DNA of 64,000 bases from Ampullaceana balthica (Eukaryota > Mollusca > Gastropoda > Lymnaeidae), in contig CALYLW010000130.1 of the NCBI GenBank assembly GCA_944989445.1, positions 202,501 through 266,500 of the forward strand, in the 5' to 3' direction. The notes under the pieces are model-generated. The model saw only the letters and a list, made by a program, of their open reading frames with translations. It was not told the origin of the DNA and searched no databases. Made by a program: the position numbers and the translations under genes. The first letter of the stretch is position 1. Each line of letters opens with the position of its first letter. Positions 12,211 to 23,556 of this stretch are shown here, piece by piece.

Positions 12211-13068
12211 TAAGATTTGTTTAGTTTGTGTCCATGTCTCTAGGATTTGTTTAGTTTGTGTCCATGTCTCTAGGATTTGTTTAGTTTGTGTCCATGTCTC
12301 TAGGATTTGTTTAGTGTGTGTCCATGTCTCTAGGATTTGTTTAGTGTGTGTCCATGTCTCTAGGATTTGTTTAGTGTGTGTCAATGTCTCTAGGATTTGT
12401 TTAGTTTTTGTCCATGTCTCTAGGATTTGTTTAGTTTGTGTCCATGTCTCTAGGATTTGTTTAGTTTGTGTCCATGTCTCTAGGACTCTAGGATTTGTTT
12501 AGTTTGTGTCCATGTCTCTAGGACTCTAGGATTTGTTTAGTTTGTGTCCATGTCTCTAGGATTTGTTTAGTTTTTGTCCATGTCTCTAGGACTATAGGAT
12601 TTGTTTAGTTTGTGTCCATGTCTCTAGGATTTGTTTAGTTTGTGTCCATGTCTCTAGGATTTGTTTAGTTTGTGTCAATGTCTCTAGGATTTGTTTAGTT
12701 TGTGTCAATGTCTCTAGGATTTGTTTAGTTTGTGTCCATGTCTCTAGGATTTGTTTAGTTTGTGTCTATGTCTCTAGGATTTGTTTAGTTTGTGTCCATG
12801 TCTCTAGGATTTGTTTAGTTTGTGTCCATGTCTCTAGGATTTGTTTAGTTTGTGTCCATGTCTCTAGGATTTGTTTAGTGTGTGTCCATGTCTCTAGGAT
12901 TTGTTTAGTTTGTGTCCATGTGTCTAGGATTTGTTTAGTTTGTGTCCATGACTCTAGGATTTGTTTAGTTTGTGTCCATGTCTCTAGGATTTGTTTAGTT
13001 TGTTTCCATGTCTCTAGGATTTGTTTAGTTTGTGTCCATGTCTGTAGGATTTGTTTAGTTTGTGTCCA
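12211..13068. repeat. minisatellite, 30-bp unit, ~28 copies
   Basis: TAGGATTTGTTTAGTTTGTG followed by TCCATGTCTC is repeated. A 10-bp partial re-duplication (TAGGACTCTA or TAGGACTATA) is inserted at 12481, 12521 and 12588, showing local slippage inside the array. Frames are open on both strands because 30 is a multiple of 3. Confidence 0.96.
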
Positions 13069-14139
13069 CAAGTTTTAATTTAAATCCCATCACTTAGTAA
13101 TTATTAAAATAACCACAAACAACTGGAACCAATCTCAACAATCTTCAGTATTCCATTCCCATGTTCTTTGTTGTTGTCTCTTCTTCTACCACGTCAATTT
13201 TCTTTACTAAAACATGAAGACCCCCCCAAGCCCAGACCCCCCAAATTAACTCTTCGCACCAAACCCAAAACTTTAGGAGAAAATAAATCGAATTCCTTTC
13301 TCTTCTCTCTATAACTCAAACTAACCGCCTTCTCCGCCCCCACCCCCACACACCCCCACCCCCACACGCAGTTGACCGGCCTTTCTCTAAGACTCTGATC
13401 CGAATCATACCCTGACCCTTGACCTGTGAGAACCCGGCTGTATTTTAAATGTCCGGACCTCTTGGCCCCTTGTTCAGCATCATCACGACTTTCGGGAGAC
13501 TTGAGGCGACTTGTCCGCCCCCACCCCCACCCTTTCCCGCCCGCACACGACTGGGCCTTTCTTTCACTTTCAAGTGTCGTATAGCAAGGGAGGCGACACG
13601 CCAACTTTATTCTCCCACAGAAAGGCGTGGGGGGTGGGGGGGGGGTATGACTCATCCAATTGCGGCAGTTTGCATACTAAATGCCTTTGATTTTCTCCAT
13701 TTATGCAGCCCGGGGCCCGCGGGGGGGGGGCGTTATGAGTGTTAAAAATTATGAAATCTTGATTAAAAATGTAAACAGCTAACTCGGTATCTAGTGAAAC
13801 TTTTTTCTCCCATGTGGTCAACCTACAGATTACAAAAATTTGAACATCGAAATTTTAATTAGTAACAAGTAGACCGAAAAATTGACTTTAATGTCCAGTT
13901 TGGATTTACGCCGGTAGAATATACAGTAAAACTTGGTCTTTCTCGGATACAAATTCTCATGACTGTGGTCTTAACACCGTCCTTCCATCCTGTATGGAAT
14001 AAAACCCTTATAGTTAAATCCATTAGCTACTGAAAAATCTGAATTTCTGGGTAGTATAAATGACATTGCGCTGACCATTAAACTGTTACAAGAATACTTT
14101 TATATACAAGGTAACCACTCAAATAGTCACCGCCTTGTC
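13069..14139. other. single-copy block with C- and G-runs
   Basis: This is a higher-complexity segment with CCCCCACCCCCACACACCCC (from about 13337), further C-runs near 13509-13540 and a long G-run near 13720-13731. Frames on both strands (98-153 codons) overlap antisense and look like composition artefacts. The minus-strand G-runs could form G-quadruplexes. Confidence 0.4.
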
Positions 14140-14525
14140 ACAGTCTTGTGTAGCCGTGTGTAGCCTTGTGTAGCCGTGTGTAGCCCTGTGTAGCCGTGTG
14201 TAGCCCTGTGTAGACGTGTGGAGCCGTGTGTAGCCTTGTGTAGCCTTGTGTAGCCTTGTGTAGCCGTGTGTAGCCGTGTGTAGCCGTGTGTAGCCGTGTG
14301 TAGCCTTGTGTAGCCGTGTGTAGCCTTGTGTAGCCTTGAGTAGCCTTGTGTAGCCTTGTGTAGCCTTGAGTAGCCTTGTGTAGCCTTGTGTAGCCTTGTG
14401 TAGCCGTGTGTAGCCTTGTGTAGTCTTGTGTAGCCTTGTGTAGCCTTGTTTAGCCGTGTGTAGCCTTGTGTAGTCTTATGTAGCCGTGTGTATTATTGTG
14501 TAATCGTGTGTAGCCTTGTGAAGAC
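14140..14525. repeat. 10-bp tandem repeat, ~38 copies
   Basis: The array alternates TAGCCTTGTG and TAGCCGTGTG, with minor TAGTCTTGTG and TAGCCTTGAG variants. The right end decays (tattattgtg, taatcgtgtg). Confidence 0.95.
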
Positions 14526-14603
14526 CAGGCAGTTGATAAAGTTTTGATCTTTATGTGGTTATGTTGCCTGATAATCAGATTCTCAAAAGTAAAAATAAAA
14601 CAA

Positions 14604-15104
14604 CCCCGTAAAAACAAAGTTTTTGACTATAAATCCCTTATAAATGAGACATAACTAAAAGTATTGATTATGTTCAAACGCGACAAACATTTACAGACTG
14701 AAACCGAAATTATCTCCCCTGGCTTTAAAACTGGGGGAAGGGGGGAGAGGGTGTGGACATGGACGGGTGGCGTCAGCGCGTTAACTCAACTCTTGGTGTA
14801 AACCACCTGGTTAAAACACGAGATGTGTTCACCGATGGCTAGCGTGAAGTCAAGTGACCCGTAAAATGTAAACAATAGCGACTTCTACATATAGTTGTAT
14901 AGAGATAAACTAAAAAATGCATTAATTTAATTACGGTACCTTCGATCGATCTGCAATTTTGATACGATCCATTGTTAGGTGACTAGGGTCCGTGTGCCAA
15001 ACTTCAGCTCGATGGCTTCACAGGAAGTGGGTCATTTTTTACTTTAGTTTTTCAACCCGCCCAAGACAGAGAGAGACGGCGGTGAAGTTAATAATAGGGA
15101 ATTA
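14604..15104 (-). mobile_element. Helentron-like non-autonomous element, copy A (single)
   Basis: Read on the - strand, the copy starts at the right with the terminal repeat region and ends at the left with an inverted copy of AAATCCCTTATAT (as AAATCCCTTATAAAT at 14631). A short hairpin AAAAACAAAGTTTTT (14610-14624) lies outside that. One internal inverted repeat plus one terminal copy and a 3' hairpin is the asymmetric layout described for Helentron (Helitron2) elements such as DINE-1. The interior shares the ATCGATCTG-AAATTTTGATACGA block and a GACGGCGGTGAAGTTAAT end with the copies at 20084, 20629, 25617 and 26101. No coding capacity. Confidence 0.65.
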
Positions 15105-15173
15105 ATAATAAAGTCAATTTAACGTTCGTTACTTCAGTGATGTTTTGAGAGACAGCGCGTGAAAGTTGGATAG

Positions 15174-15975
15174 TCATTGTAACAGTGGCAGGTCCAGTGT
15201 TACATTTATAGGCTCATTGTAACAGTGGCAGGTCCAGTGTTACATTTATAGGCTCATTGTAACAGTGGCAGGTCCAGTGTTACATTTATAGGCTCATTGT
15301 AACAGTGGCAGGCCCAGTGTTACATTTATAGGCTCACTGTTACAGTGACAGGTCCAGTGTTACATTTGTAGACTAACTGTAACAGTGACAGGTCCAATGT
15401 TACATTTATAGGGTCACTGTAACAGTGACAGGTCCTGTGTTACATTTATAGGCTCACTGTAACAGTGACAGGTCCAGTGTTACATTTATAGGCTCATTGT
15501 AACAGTGACAGGTCCAGTGTTACATTTATAGGCTCATTGTAACAGTGACAGGTCCAGTGTTACATTTATAGGCTCATTGTAACAGTGACAGGTCCAGTGT
15601 TACATTTTTAGGCTCATTGTAACAGTGACAGGTCCAGTGTTACATTTAGAGACTCACTGTAACAGTTACAGGTCCAGTGTTACATTTTTAGGCTCATTGC
15701 AACAGTGACAGGTCCAGTGTTACATTTATACGCTCATTGTAACAGTGACAGGTCCAGTGTTACATTTATAGGCTCACTGTAACAGTGACAGGTCCAGTGT
15801 TACATTTATAGGCTCATTGTAACAGTGACAGGTCCAGTGTTACATTTATAGGCTCATTGTAACAGTGACAGGTCCAGTGTTACATTTATAGGCTCATTGT
15901 AACAGTGACAGGTCCAGTGTTACATTTTAGGCTCATTGTAACATTGACAGGTCCAGTGTTACATTTTTAGGCTCA
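15174..15975. repeat. minisatellite, 40-bp unit with internal dyad, ~20 copies
   Basis: CATTGTAACAGTGACAGGTC followed by CAGTGTTACATTTATAGGCT is repeated 20 times. TGTAACA and TGTTACA within a unit are reverse complements separated by about 14 bp, so each unit can form a small hairpin. The first four copies carry GTGGCAGG and the rest GTGACAGG. Confidence 0.95.
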
Positions 15976-16160
15976 TGTAGCATTCGATGACTCAATTATA
16001 CAGTAGTAGAATCCGTGTTATTTTGCGTGATTCCATAGTACAGTGTGTGACTTGCTGTTACAATGTAAGACTCTTATTTTATATTTGGTGACTTGCTGTT
16101 ACAATGTAAGACTGTATTATATTGGGTGACTAGGTGTTAATTGAAAGACTTATTGTTACT
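15976..16160. repeat. decayed flank of the 40-bp array
   Basis: Fragments such as GACTTGCTGTTACAATGTAA occur twice, along with TACAGT and GTGTTA pieces. They look like old, diverged relatives of the neighbouring array, giving a gradient from homogeneous core to decayed edge. Confidence 0.55.
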
Positions 16161-17399
16161 GTTGAATTTATGGCATTTGTAAAGAGATATCACTAGAAAT
16201 TGAAATAACTTGCACAGGCTCATCAGCAAAACTCATTGAATTTAAACATGATTTTATAACAGAACTTTTATTTTTATATTCAAACAATGCTTGGGACATG
16301 TTTCAGGGGCGTGCCTAATTGTGGTAATAGCAAACCAAGGGATCTGAGGTTTTAAGCTTTTTTTGGGGGAGGCGGGGGTGTCTTAAAGAAGACTTCTGTG
16401 ATTGTCCACATTTCAGCCACTGTTGACAAGGGAAATAATTGCTTCCGAGCGCCCGGTGGCCAAGGGGGTGGGGGAGGGAGGGGGAGCGTGAATAATTTAT
16501 TACTTTGCATATAAAAAAAAAGTTGTTCCGGCGACTGTTTTATTGGAATTGAAGGTTTTAAGAGGACGTTGCGGAAAATTGAGGAGGATTCCCGTTAATT
16601 TCCACGGATATTTTGTGGGACATTAGGATAGCATCACCATCCATCAATGAGACAGTTGTTTTTATTCCTATAGCTAGCCCCGGATGGCTGTACGGGACCA
16701 GAGAGATAGAGATAGAGAGAGTGAAACCCAAGCGGTGACTCTATCTTCTGATGGAATTTTTCTTTTCCAAGTTTGTTTAATCCTAATGGAGTGGCTATCT
16801 GTAACGAGAAAGCGAGAGGAACTTTGAAAAAAAAAGTAATTTGGTTATCGGTTAGGCGAGAAACAAATTTTAATTGGGATTGTTAGGATTAGGTAACAGA
16901 ATGTTTGCGGTTTTGTTGTGTTGAGATAAACTGGCCGGTATGCGAATGGGTAAGTCTATTCGGAGCATTGACCATAGGTAGATTTCTGATTGAGAGGGCG
17001 TGTGCCCTAATGTATAATAGTGTGTTTACTAAGATGATTTACAAGATCATGTGGTGGAAAGAGGTTTGAAATATTACCATAATTTAAGAAGAGTTCATGA
17101 AGAAATTTCATTCATTTCAAGTAAACAAAAGATTAAATGATTTAGCCCAAATGAAGTTGGAAGTCCTCTAAATATGTGTAGACTATGCTTGATTTCCATC
17201 ACTTAGCTGTGAAAGGTTTTAAAGGAAACGTTATTAAACGCAGGAACTCTTCACTAGCTTACCAACATAAAGTATTTGTGATATATTTTTTAACTTAAAA
17301 ATTACTTAACGTTAAATAGCCTGTAGTATGATACCTTAAATATATTATTATTTTACTGAGTCAATTTATTAGATCTACCGATTTAAATTTTCCTCATCT
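16161..17399. other. single-copy block, possible conserved non-coding DNA
   Basis: No coding signal. From about 16440 to 16960 the sequence is compositionally complex, unlike the low-complexity surroundings. It includes a G-quadruplex motif, GGGGGTGGGGGAGGGAGGGG (from 16464). Stops occur in all frames, and regulatory DNA is only an inference. Confidence 0.35.
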
Positions 17400-18022
17400 C
17401 CCAGAATTCTTCTCCCCCACCTCCCCCACGACTATGATTCCCCCAATGTTGGATCAATTGAGCGCATCTTTATTGGCAAGTATAGGAAATCCCACGATAA
17501 AGGTGATTCCACTTCCTGCAATAATCGGTCTTCACCATTAATTCTGCTGATTAAAATATCACCCCATCGGAGGTCCGATGGTTTGTCTTGCGCACAGGCA
17601 CCGTGCGCCAATCTTATCCATCGTCATTTCCTTCGCATCATTTCCCGGTGCGCCCGTTTCTTCAATGTGCGACTCCGTGTCTGAGATGACTCCGGGTTCG
17701 TGTGTGCGTCTAGCCGCTCGCTCAATTAAATTCCCAGGATGAAGACAGCTAATTATACTTTGTGGCTAACTGACCGTGGCTTTGATTGCTCAATGTCTGA
17801 CTGGACTAGAAGATTTAATGTTTAGCTCAGAGATAGAAGGATGGGGGTGTGAGGTGGGGGGGGGAGTAAAGAGGCGTAGCCAGCAACAAATTCACTTGTG
17901 ACTTGTGGCCAGTAATGAACGTGATTAATATTCTAGGGCTATGCCACGTCCTGTTGCCCCTTGTTGCCTCACTCTCTTCATTCTCCCTAATATTTCTTTT
18001 GATCTCATTTCTTTTGGATCGT
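17400..18022. other. single-copy block, possible regulatory DNA
   Basis: The segment 17440-17800 is complex and GC-balanced with no open frame. It holds a perfect inverted repeat CCATCGGA-GG-TCCGATGG (17564-17581) and a looser one, GCGCAC...GTGCGC, near 17592-17610. TTGATTGCTCAATG and several AATTA motifs are present. Enhancer-like function is inferred from composition only. Confidence 0.3.
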
Positions 18023-18303
18023 CATGCCATCCCTGACCGGACCGTACTGACCGCATGCCATCCCTGACCGGACCGTAATGACCGGTATGCCATCCCTGAC
18101 CGGACCGTAATGACCGGAATGCCATCCCGGACCGGGCCGTAATGACCGGCATGCCATCCCTGACCGGACCGTAATGTCCGACATGCCATCGCTGACCGGA
18201 CCGTAATGACCGGAATGCCATCCCTGAAGGTACCGTAATAACCGGAATGCCATCTCTGAAGGGACCGTAATGACCGGAATGCCATCCCTGACCGGACAGT
18301 AAT
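18023..18303. repeat. minisatellite, 32-bp unit, ~9 copies
   Basis: ATGCCATCCCTGACCGGACC followed by GTAATGACCGGA is repeated. It is GC-rich. Three reverse-strand frames (82-146 codons) read through it in rotating registers and are not credible genes. Confidence 0.95.
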
Positions 18304-18778
18304 GAATCTGAAAGCAATCTGTAATGCCAGTTTAAAAGTAGAACCGGAATAAGAGATTTGATGAGGAGGGGAGGGGTTAGATCTCAGATCAAATCCGTTG
18401 TTTTGTTTATTTAGAAAGTGCGTGTGATTCAGACTTGTTGGTGGTGCAGGCAAAGATTTCACTTGGGACCGGATATATGTTTTACTGGAATAGGAAAGAT
18501 ATGATTGGATTGGACTTGGAATTTTGATAATTTTGTTTTTGGAAAAATAAAACGCCTCTACAAAAGCGCACTGTAAATATTTTTATTAGCAATTCTTCTT
18601 CACTATAATTTTTCATTAAAAAAATCTAGAACATTCACTTTGATGTTCTCTGGTCAGACGCTGCCGTCTCGCCAGTTTGTGTCCGTACTCAACAGAAGCT
18701 CACTGTTGATTGGATGGCTTGTTGCTGCAGTATTAATTAAACCACTCGTCAGTAGAGTGGCGCCGCGTTCAGCCTTTA
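18304..18778. other. single-copy non-coding DNA
   Basis: I see no gene, RNA or mobile-element signal in this block. Confidence 0.45.
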
Positions 18779-18873
18779 AATTGTGGGACTGATGTCAGCA
18801 GAATGTATGTGATTGTGGGACTGATGTCAGCAGAATGTATGTGATTGTGGGACTGATGTCAGCAGAATGTATG
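18779..18873. repeat. 32-bp tandem repeat, 3 copies
   Basis: TTGTGGGACTGATGTCAGCA followed by GAATGTATGTGA occurs at 18781, 18813 and 18845, identical by eye. Confidence 0.92.
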
Positions 18874-18930
18874 AGCAGATGTGATAGGACCAAAGTAATT
18901 TAATATTAAAAAGAGAACCTGTAGATTATT

Positions 18931-19047
18931 GTATCAACAGTTGAGCTCTTCCAGTTTATTGTATCAAAAGTTGAGATTGTCCAGTTTATTGTATCAAAAG
19001 TTGAGATTGTCCAGTTTATTGTATCAACATTTGAGATTGTCCAGTTT
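18931..19047. repeat. 30-bp tandem repeat, ~4 copies
   Basis: CCAGTTTATTGTATCAAAAG followed by TTGAGATTGT is repeated. The first copy differs (gagctcttcc) and the last carries CAACATTTG. This is a young, short array. Confidence 0.9.
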
Positions 19048-19633
19048 ATACAATGCCATTAAAGTTCTTTTGCTTAGTTAACTTCGTAGTAGCATGATAA
19101 TTTATTTTAATTACTGTAAAGTAAACAATATCTTTAGAAGAAGTTATTTTATTTACATATCGCTCATCAATAGCTTAAAAGATTAAAATTTAACTGCATA
19201 TTTCTTATTTTAATTGAGTTGATTTAAAAATGAAACTTAACTGACTAAGTCTGACTCCATATGTTTGTATCATAAGTGACTACAAATGTTTGTATCATTT
19301 AACTGACCACACATGTTTGGATCATAACCATCCCAGCACTTGTATTTACCTTCAGCAATCTCTCCCCCCTCTCCCCCACACACGTCAATAAATCTCGTTT
19401 CAGCCGTTTTCCTGGCATCCTCGTCTGGTGACCTCAGTCCCGGGTATTTGTAATGCGTTGATCTATAAATAATTGATGATGTCATGATCACTTTACACTA
19501 CAAGTAAATAACCACAGAGCTTGGGGGTGGGGCGCGCAGTGTGGTTTGGAAATTCCCATACATTTAAAAGCTTAGGTTTGAAATTACGTCCCTTGTTCTC
19601 GCCCCCCCCCCTTTCCACCTTACCCCAGAAGGA
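19048..19633. other. single-copy non-coding DNA
   Basis: A 73-codon reverse frame (19270-19491) has no recognisable domain. C-runs near 19600-19615 are the only structure noted. Confidence 0.4.
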
Positions 19634-19701
19634 TAACTCAAGCGGCAGGTAACTCAAGCGGCAGGTAACTCAAGCGGCAGGTAACTCAAGCGGCAGGTAA
19701 C
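19634..19701. repeat. 16-bp tandem repeat, ~4 copies
   Basis: TAACTCAAGCGGCAGG is repeated without change by eye. Confidence 0.92.
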
Positions 19702-20083
19702 GGACGTTGAACTGATTGTGATGCAGCTACGGGATATGATGGATTTAAGATTCGCGTTTATTTACAGTGCATATTTTTATATTTGTCGTAATTTAACACA
19801 ATCTTTGTTTATATTTTTATACATTGTAATAGTAATGTTAATCTTACGAATCCATTTAAATACATTGCATGATGGTTTTAAACAAAATACTGTAAAATGT
19901 AAGTTTAAATACCAATTTAGTAGGTTTGTTCATTACATACATCTTATAAACCACATATTTATAACATGAAATTTGGAATATTTTGCAAATAGCTTTTGAC
20001 ATTTATAAGATAACATAAATACTTATATCACTTACTCACTGATGAACTTTCTCAATAATCCTGCAGATTGTCAATTTATTTTT
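19702..20083. other. AT-rich single-copy DNA
   Basis: An 83-codon frame (19718-19969) is hydrophobic and AT-driven (Ile/Phe/Tyr-rich). It has no domain I recognise and starts at a non-ATG codon. Confidence 0.4.
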
Positions 20084-20613
20084 AAATCCATTATATTAAC
20101 TTCACCGCCGTCTCTGTCGTCAACTCTCTCTGTCTGTCTTGGGCGGGCGGAAAAACTAAAGTCAAAAATGACCCCGTTCCCGTGATCCGATCGAGCTGAA
20201 ATTTGGTACACGGACCCGTCTCACCTAACAATGCATCGTAACAAAATTTCAGATCGATCCAACGTACTGTAATTAAACTAATGCATTTTAGGTTATCCTA
20301 ATATAACGTATGTAATTCAAATTCACTTTTTTGTTATTGTTTTTTTTCCACGTGAGAGTTTGAGTTGACGCGTTGACGCGACCCATCGAAGTACCGGCGT
20401 GCTTTTGTTTACATTTTACGTGTCACGCTGAGCTCGGTCAAGCGATCGGTGACCAGACTTTTCCTCCTCTCCCCCCACCCCCCAGGGTTATGAAGCAAAG
20501 TTGAGTTAAGACAGATTCAGTCTGTAAATGTTTGTCGCGTTTGAAAATAATCAATACTGTTAGTTATGTCTCATATATAAGGGATTTATAGTCAAAAACG
20601 TTGTTTTTACGGG
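20084..20613 (+). mobile_element. Helentron-like non-autonomous element, copy B
   Basis: The 5' end is AAATCCATTATATTAACTTC, followed by a GTCTCTGTC-rich pyrimidine tract and GGGCGGGCGG. The 3' end has the inverted copy ATATAAGGGATTTATAG and then the hairpin CAAAAACGTTGTTTTTAC. It is the longest copy, with an interior segment (about 20330-20480) absent or shorter in copy C. It lies 15 bp upstream of copy C in the same orientation. Confidence 0.68.
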
Positions 20614-20628
20614 TTTGTTCTATTAATT

Positions 20629-21055
20629 AAATCCCTTATATTAACTTCACCGCCGTCTCTCTCTGTCTCTTTGTCTGTCGTTCGTCGTCGGGCGGGCGGA
20701 AAAACTAAAGTAAAAAATGACCCACTTCCCGTGATGCTATCGAGCTGAAATTCGGCACACGGACCCGTGTCACCTAACAATGCATCGTATCAAAAGTTCA
20801 GATCGAACCAACATACTGTAATTAAAATAATTCATTTTTAGTTTATCTATATAAAACTATATGTAGAAGTCGCTATTGTTTGCATTTTACGGATCACTTG
20901 TATTAACGCCAGCCATCGGTGAACACATCTCGTGTTTTAACCAGGTGGAATTGACTCAGTTTCAGGCTGAAAATGATTGTCGCGTTGGAACATAATCAAT
21001 ACTTTAAGCTCTGTCTCCTATATAAGGGATTTATAGTCAAAAACTTTGTTTTTAT
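20629..21055 (+). mobile_element. Helentron-like non-autonomous element, copy C
   Basis: The 5' end AAATCCCTTATATTAACTTC and the 3' end ATATAAGGGATTTATAGTC plus hairpin AAAAACTTTGTTTTT give a perfect AAATCCCTTATAT inverted pair, the 3' one being subterminal. The interior shares ACAATGCATCGTATCAAAA and TCGAGCTGAAATT with copies A, D and E. It lies head-to-tail behind copy B. Confidence 0.7.
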
Positions 21056-21112
21056 TCTTTCTTATTTATGCTGTTGGGTTGCTTAACAGATATCACATGA
21101 TTGTTTCATGTG

Positions 21113-21299
21113 TACGTCCTTGGCCTTGGTGAAGGTGGCATTGTACGTGCTTGGCCTTGGTGAAGGTGGCATTGAACGTACTTGGCCTTGGTGAAGGTGG
21201 CATTGTACGTCCTTGACCTTGGTGAAGGTGACATTGTAAGTCCTTGGCCTTGGTGAAGGTGGCATTGTACGTCCTTGGCCTTGGTGAAGGTGGCATTGT
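21113..21299. repeat. 31-bp tandem repeat, 6 copies
   Basis: TACGTCCTTGGCCTTGGTGA followed by AGGTGGCATTG is repeated. Two reverse frames of 60-67 codons read the repeat and are artefacts. Confidence 0.95.
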
Positions 21300-21892
21300 T
21301 CCTCTGTTTTATGTTTCTAAAATGTAGTTATTTTTTTAAATTTTTAAAAATCAAATTAAGTTTAATTGTGACTATATTTTACTTTGATAATTTTTGTACT
21401 AGAAATAACTTTGGTATACACAAGATGAAATATAAATGGTTACAATTAAAATGTTAAGTATATATAAATATTAACGTGTATATGACGTCCTTATAATTCA
21501 TATAATGCGAGCAGTTTTCAAGCTTACGAGTAGATCTTCCATTATTTTGTATTAGAATAATTAAAAAAAACAAAAAAGGTAAGAGTGCACAAACTTTCCA
21601 TCGTCTGGTGAGGTTAACAGCATGCCCCCCCCCCTCACCCCTAACAGACAAATACACAGATATATAAAACTTCCTGCCTTCTTATGATCAAAATTTTAAA
21701 AATTATTTTTTAAGCGTTTGAGTAGAGACAGTTTACACAAGCACCATCACCATGACAAATGTGAAAATGTTGAAACTATTTAGAATTTAAGAAATGGGCA
21801 GAAAATGTATTTGTTCAATAGAGATCATTACAAGAATTGACGGTTTACAAAGCATTACTTTACTCTCTCAATATGTTATATGGACATTGCAT
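21300..21892. other. AT-rich single-copy DNA
   Basis: Very AT-rich, with stops in all frames except a 60-codon low-complexity frame. No feature is supported. Confidence 0.45.
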
Positions 21893-22014
21893 TCACTGTC
21901 TTGCTATTCAGTAATAGAACTACACTGTCTTGCTATAACTACAGTGTCCTGCTATAACTAGTGTCCTGCTATAACTACAGTGTCCTGCTATAACTACAGT
22001 GTCCTGCTATTCCT
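21893..22014. repeat. ~19-bp tandem repeat, ~5-6 copies
   Basis: GTCCTGCTATAACTACA is repeated. The flanking copies are altered (GTCTTGCTATTCAG, GTCCTGCTATTCCT) and one internal copy lacks ACA. Confidence 0.85.
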
Positions 22015-22298
22015 ATAAAAGTGCTATTTCATTGTGAGTATTTGTAATGAACAGAAACCAGAAATGCAAATAAAAATTATTATAATGATGGTTCTTCATG
22101 CTTAGAATTTTAGACTTAATCACACAATTAATTTAATGGGAATAACATTACACTTAAAACAAAATTATAAAAATGTATTTTGTCAAAGATCTCTTTGTCC
22201 TTAATCATTGCTGCCAATCGAATTCTGGTTGTTGTTCGTTCTCTGATGGGAAGATGACTTTAGAGCACACGGCTTTCTTGTTAGACCTATTTTATTAG
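22015..22298. other. AT-rich single-copy DNA
   Basis: No feature was found between the 19-bp and 27-bp arrays. Confidence 0.45.
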
Positions 22299-22513
22299 CA
22301 TGGTCATGTGTATACGCCTCACTACCATGGTCATGTGTGTACGCCTCACTACCATGGTCAAGTGTGTACGCCTCACTAGCATGGTCATGTGTGTACGTCT
22401 CACTACCATGGTCATGTGTGTACGCCTCACTAGCAAGGTGATGTTTGTACGCCTCACTAGCATGGTTATGTGTGTACGTCTCACTACTATGGTCATGTGT
22501 TTACGTCTCACTG
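22299..22513. repeat. minisatellite, 27-bp unit, 8 copies
   Basis: CATGGTCATGTGTGTACGCC followed by TCACTAC is repeated. Its length of 9 codons opens frames on both strands (73-74 codons), which I read as artefacts. Confidence 0.95.
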
Positions 22514-23012
22514 GCCTTTAGAAGGCTTGCTTAAACGATGACAATATATATGTTGAGATTAATGAAAATCTTGCGGAGCTTGCCTCATGCAGGTTTAGAT
22601 TTGGTGTTTGAGGCCAATTAACTATTGATGTTTTGGTAGTGCCCATGTATGTAACATGTATTGGTAGTGCCCATGTATGTAACATTTTCCATAGCCTGGA
22701 GTCTCGCCAGTCACTGATATGAAAGGTTTATCGTTGACCTCTCTTGGTGCTGTGTTGTTTAAAATCTGAGTTTGTTATGTGTCGTGTCGAAGTGAAAGGT
22801 GAATTGTTTCGTAGCACATAAAATAGCAGTGAAATATTTGAAATGTTTGAAATGTTTAAAAGGTTTGGAAGGTTTGAAAGGTTTGGAAGCTTGCGTTTGG
22901 TAAATTTATTGGAAACAGTTATTAATATAATCTTTAAACTTTTGTACCATACAATAGGAATATTTCTTTAACAATAAAAAAAATGAATTCCTCTGTTGCT
23001 GTGGATATCTAT
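22514..23012. other. single-copy DNA with two minor repeats
   Basis: TTGGTAGTGCCCATGTATGT occurs twice (near 22632 and 22660). A purine-rich AAGGTTTGGAAGGTTTGAAA stretch lies near 22858-22890. No gene signal. Confidence 0.5.
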
Positions 23013-23015
23013 ACC

Positions 23016-23168
23016 ATACCAAGTACTGGGGCTAGATTCAGCAACCATACCAAGTACTGGGGCTAGATTCAGCAACCATACCAAGTACTGGGGCTAGATT
23101 CAGCAACCATACCAAGTACTGGGGCTAGATTCAGCAACCATACCAAGTACTGGGGCTAGATTCAGCAT
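23016..23168. repeat. 31-bp tandem repeat, 5 copies
   Basis: CCATACCAAGTACTGGGGCT followed by AGATTCAGCAA is repeated without visible divergence until the last copy ends in CATCC. Confidence 0.93.
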
Positions 23169-23556
23169 CCGCTCCGCCAGTCTAATCATAATAAATTGAT
23201 AATTGATACAGTGCTGTACTCCATAAGAAACTACGCTCACAACGATTTACATAACATAATAGCATTCATATAAGTATTAATGCATTAATAAACGTTCATA
23301 TCATAACAACAACATAAATGACAGTACGGTACACAGGTACACATAAGCTAAGTTCATCGTCAAAGAAATGTTGCTTGATTAATTTTGAAAGTAAAGTTTG
23401 AAGAGATGTGTCTTTAGGGCAGTCTGGAAGGCTTTGGTAGTTGGAATACTGCGGACGTGTAATGGTAGAGAATTCTATTGTTTTGCGGCACAAAAAGAGA
23501 AAGACCTTTCGCCATATGTTTTAGTGGAAATAAGCCATACTTCCGGTCATCACACA
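23169..23556. other. single-copy non-coding DNA
   Basis: A 65-codon reverse frame (23296-23493) contains no recognisable domain. Nothing else is visible. Confidence 0.4.
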
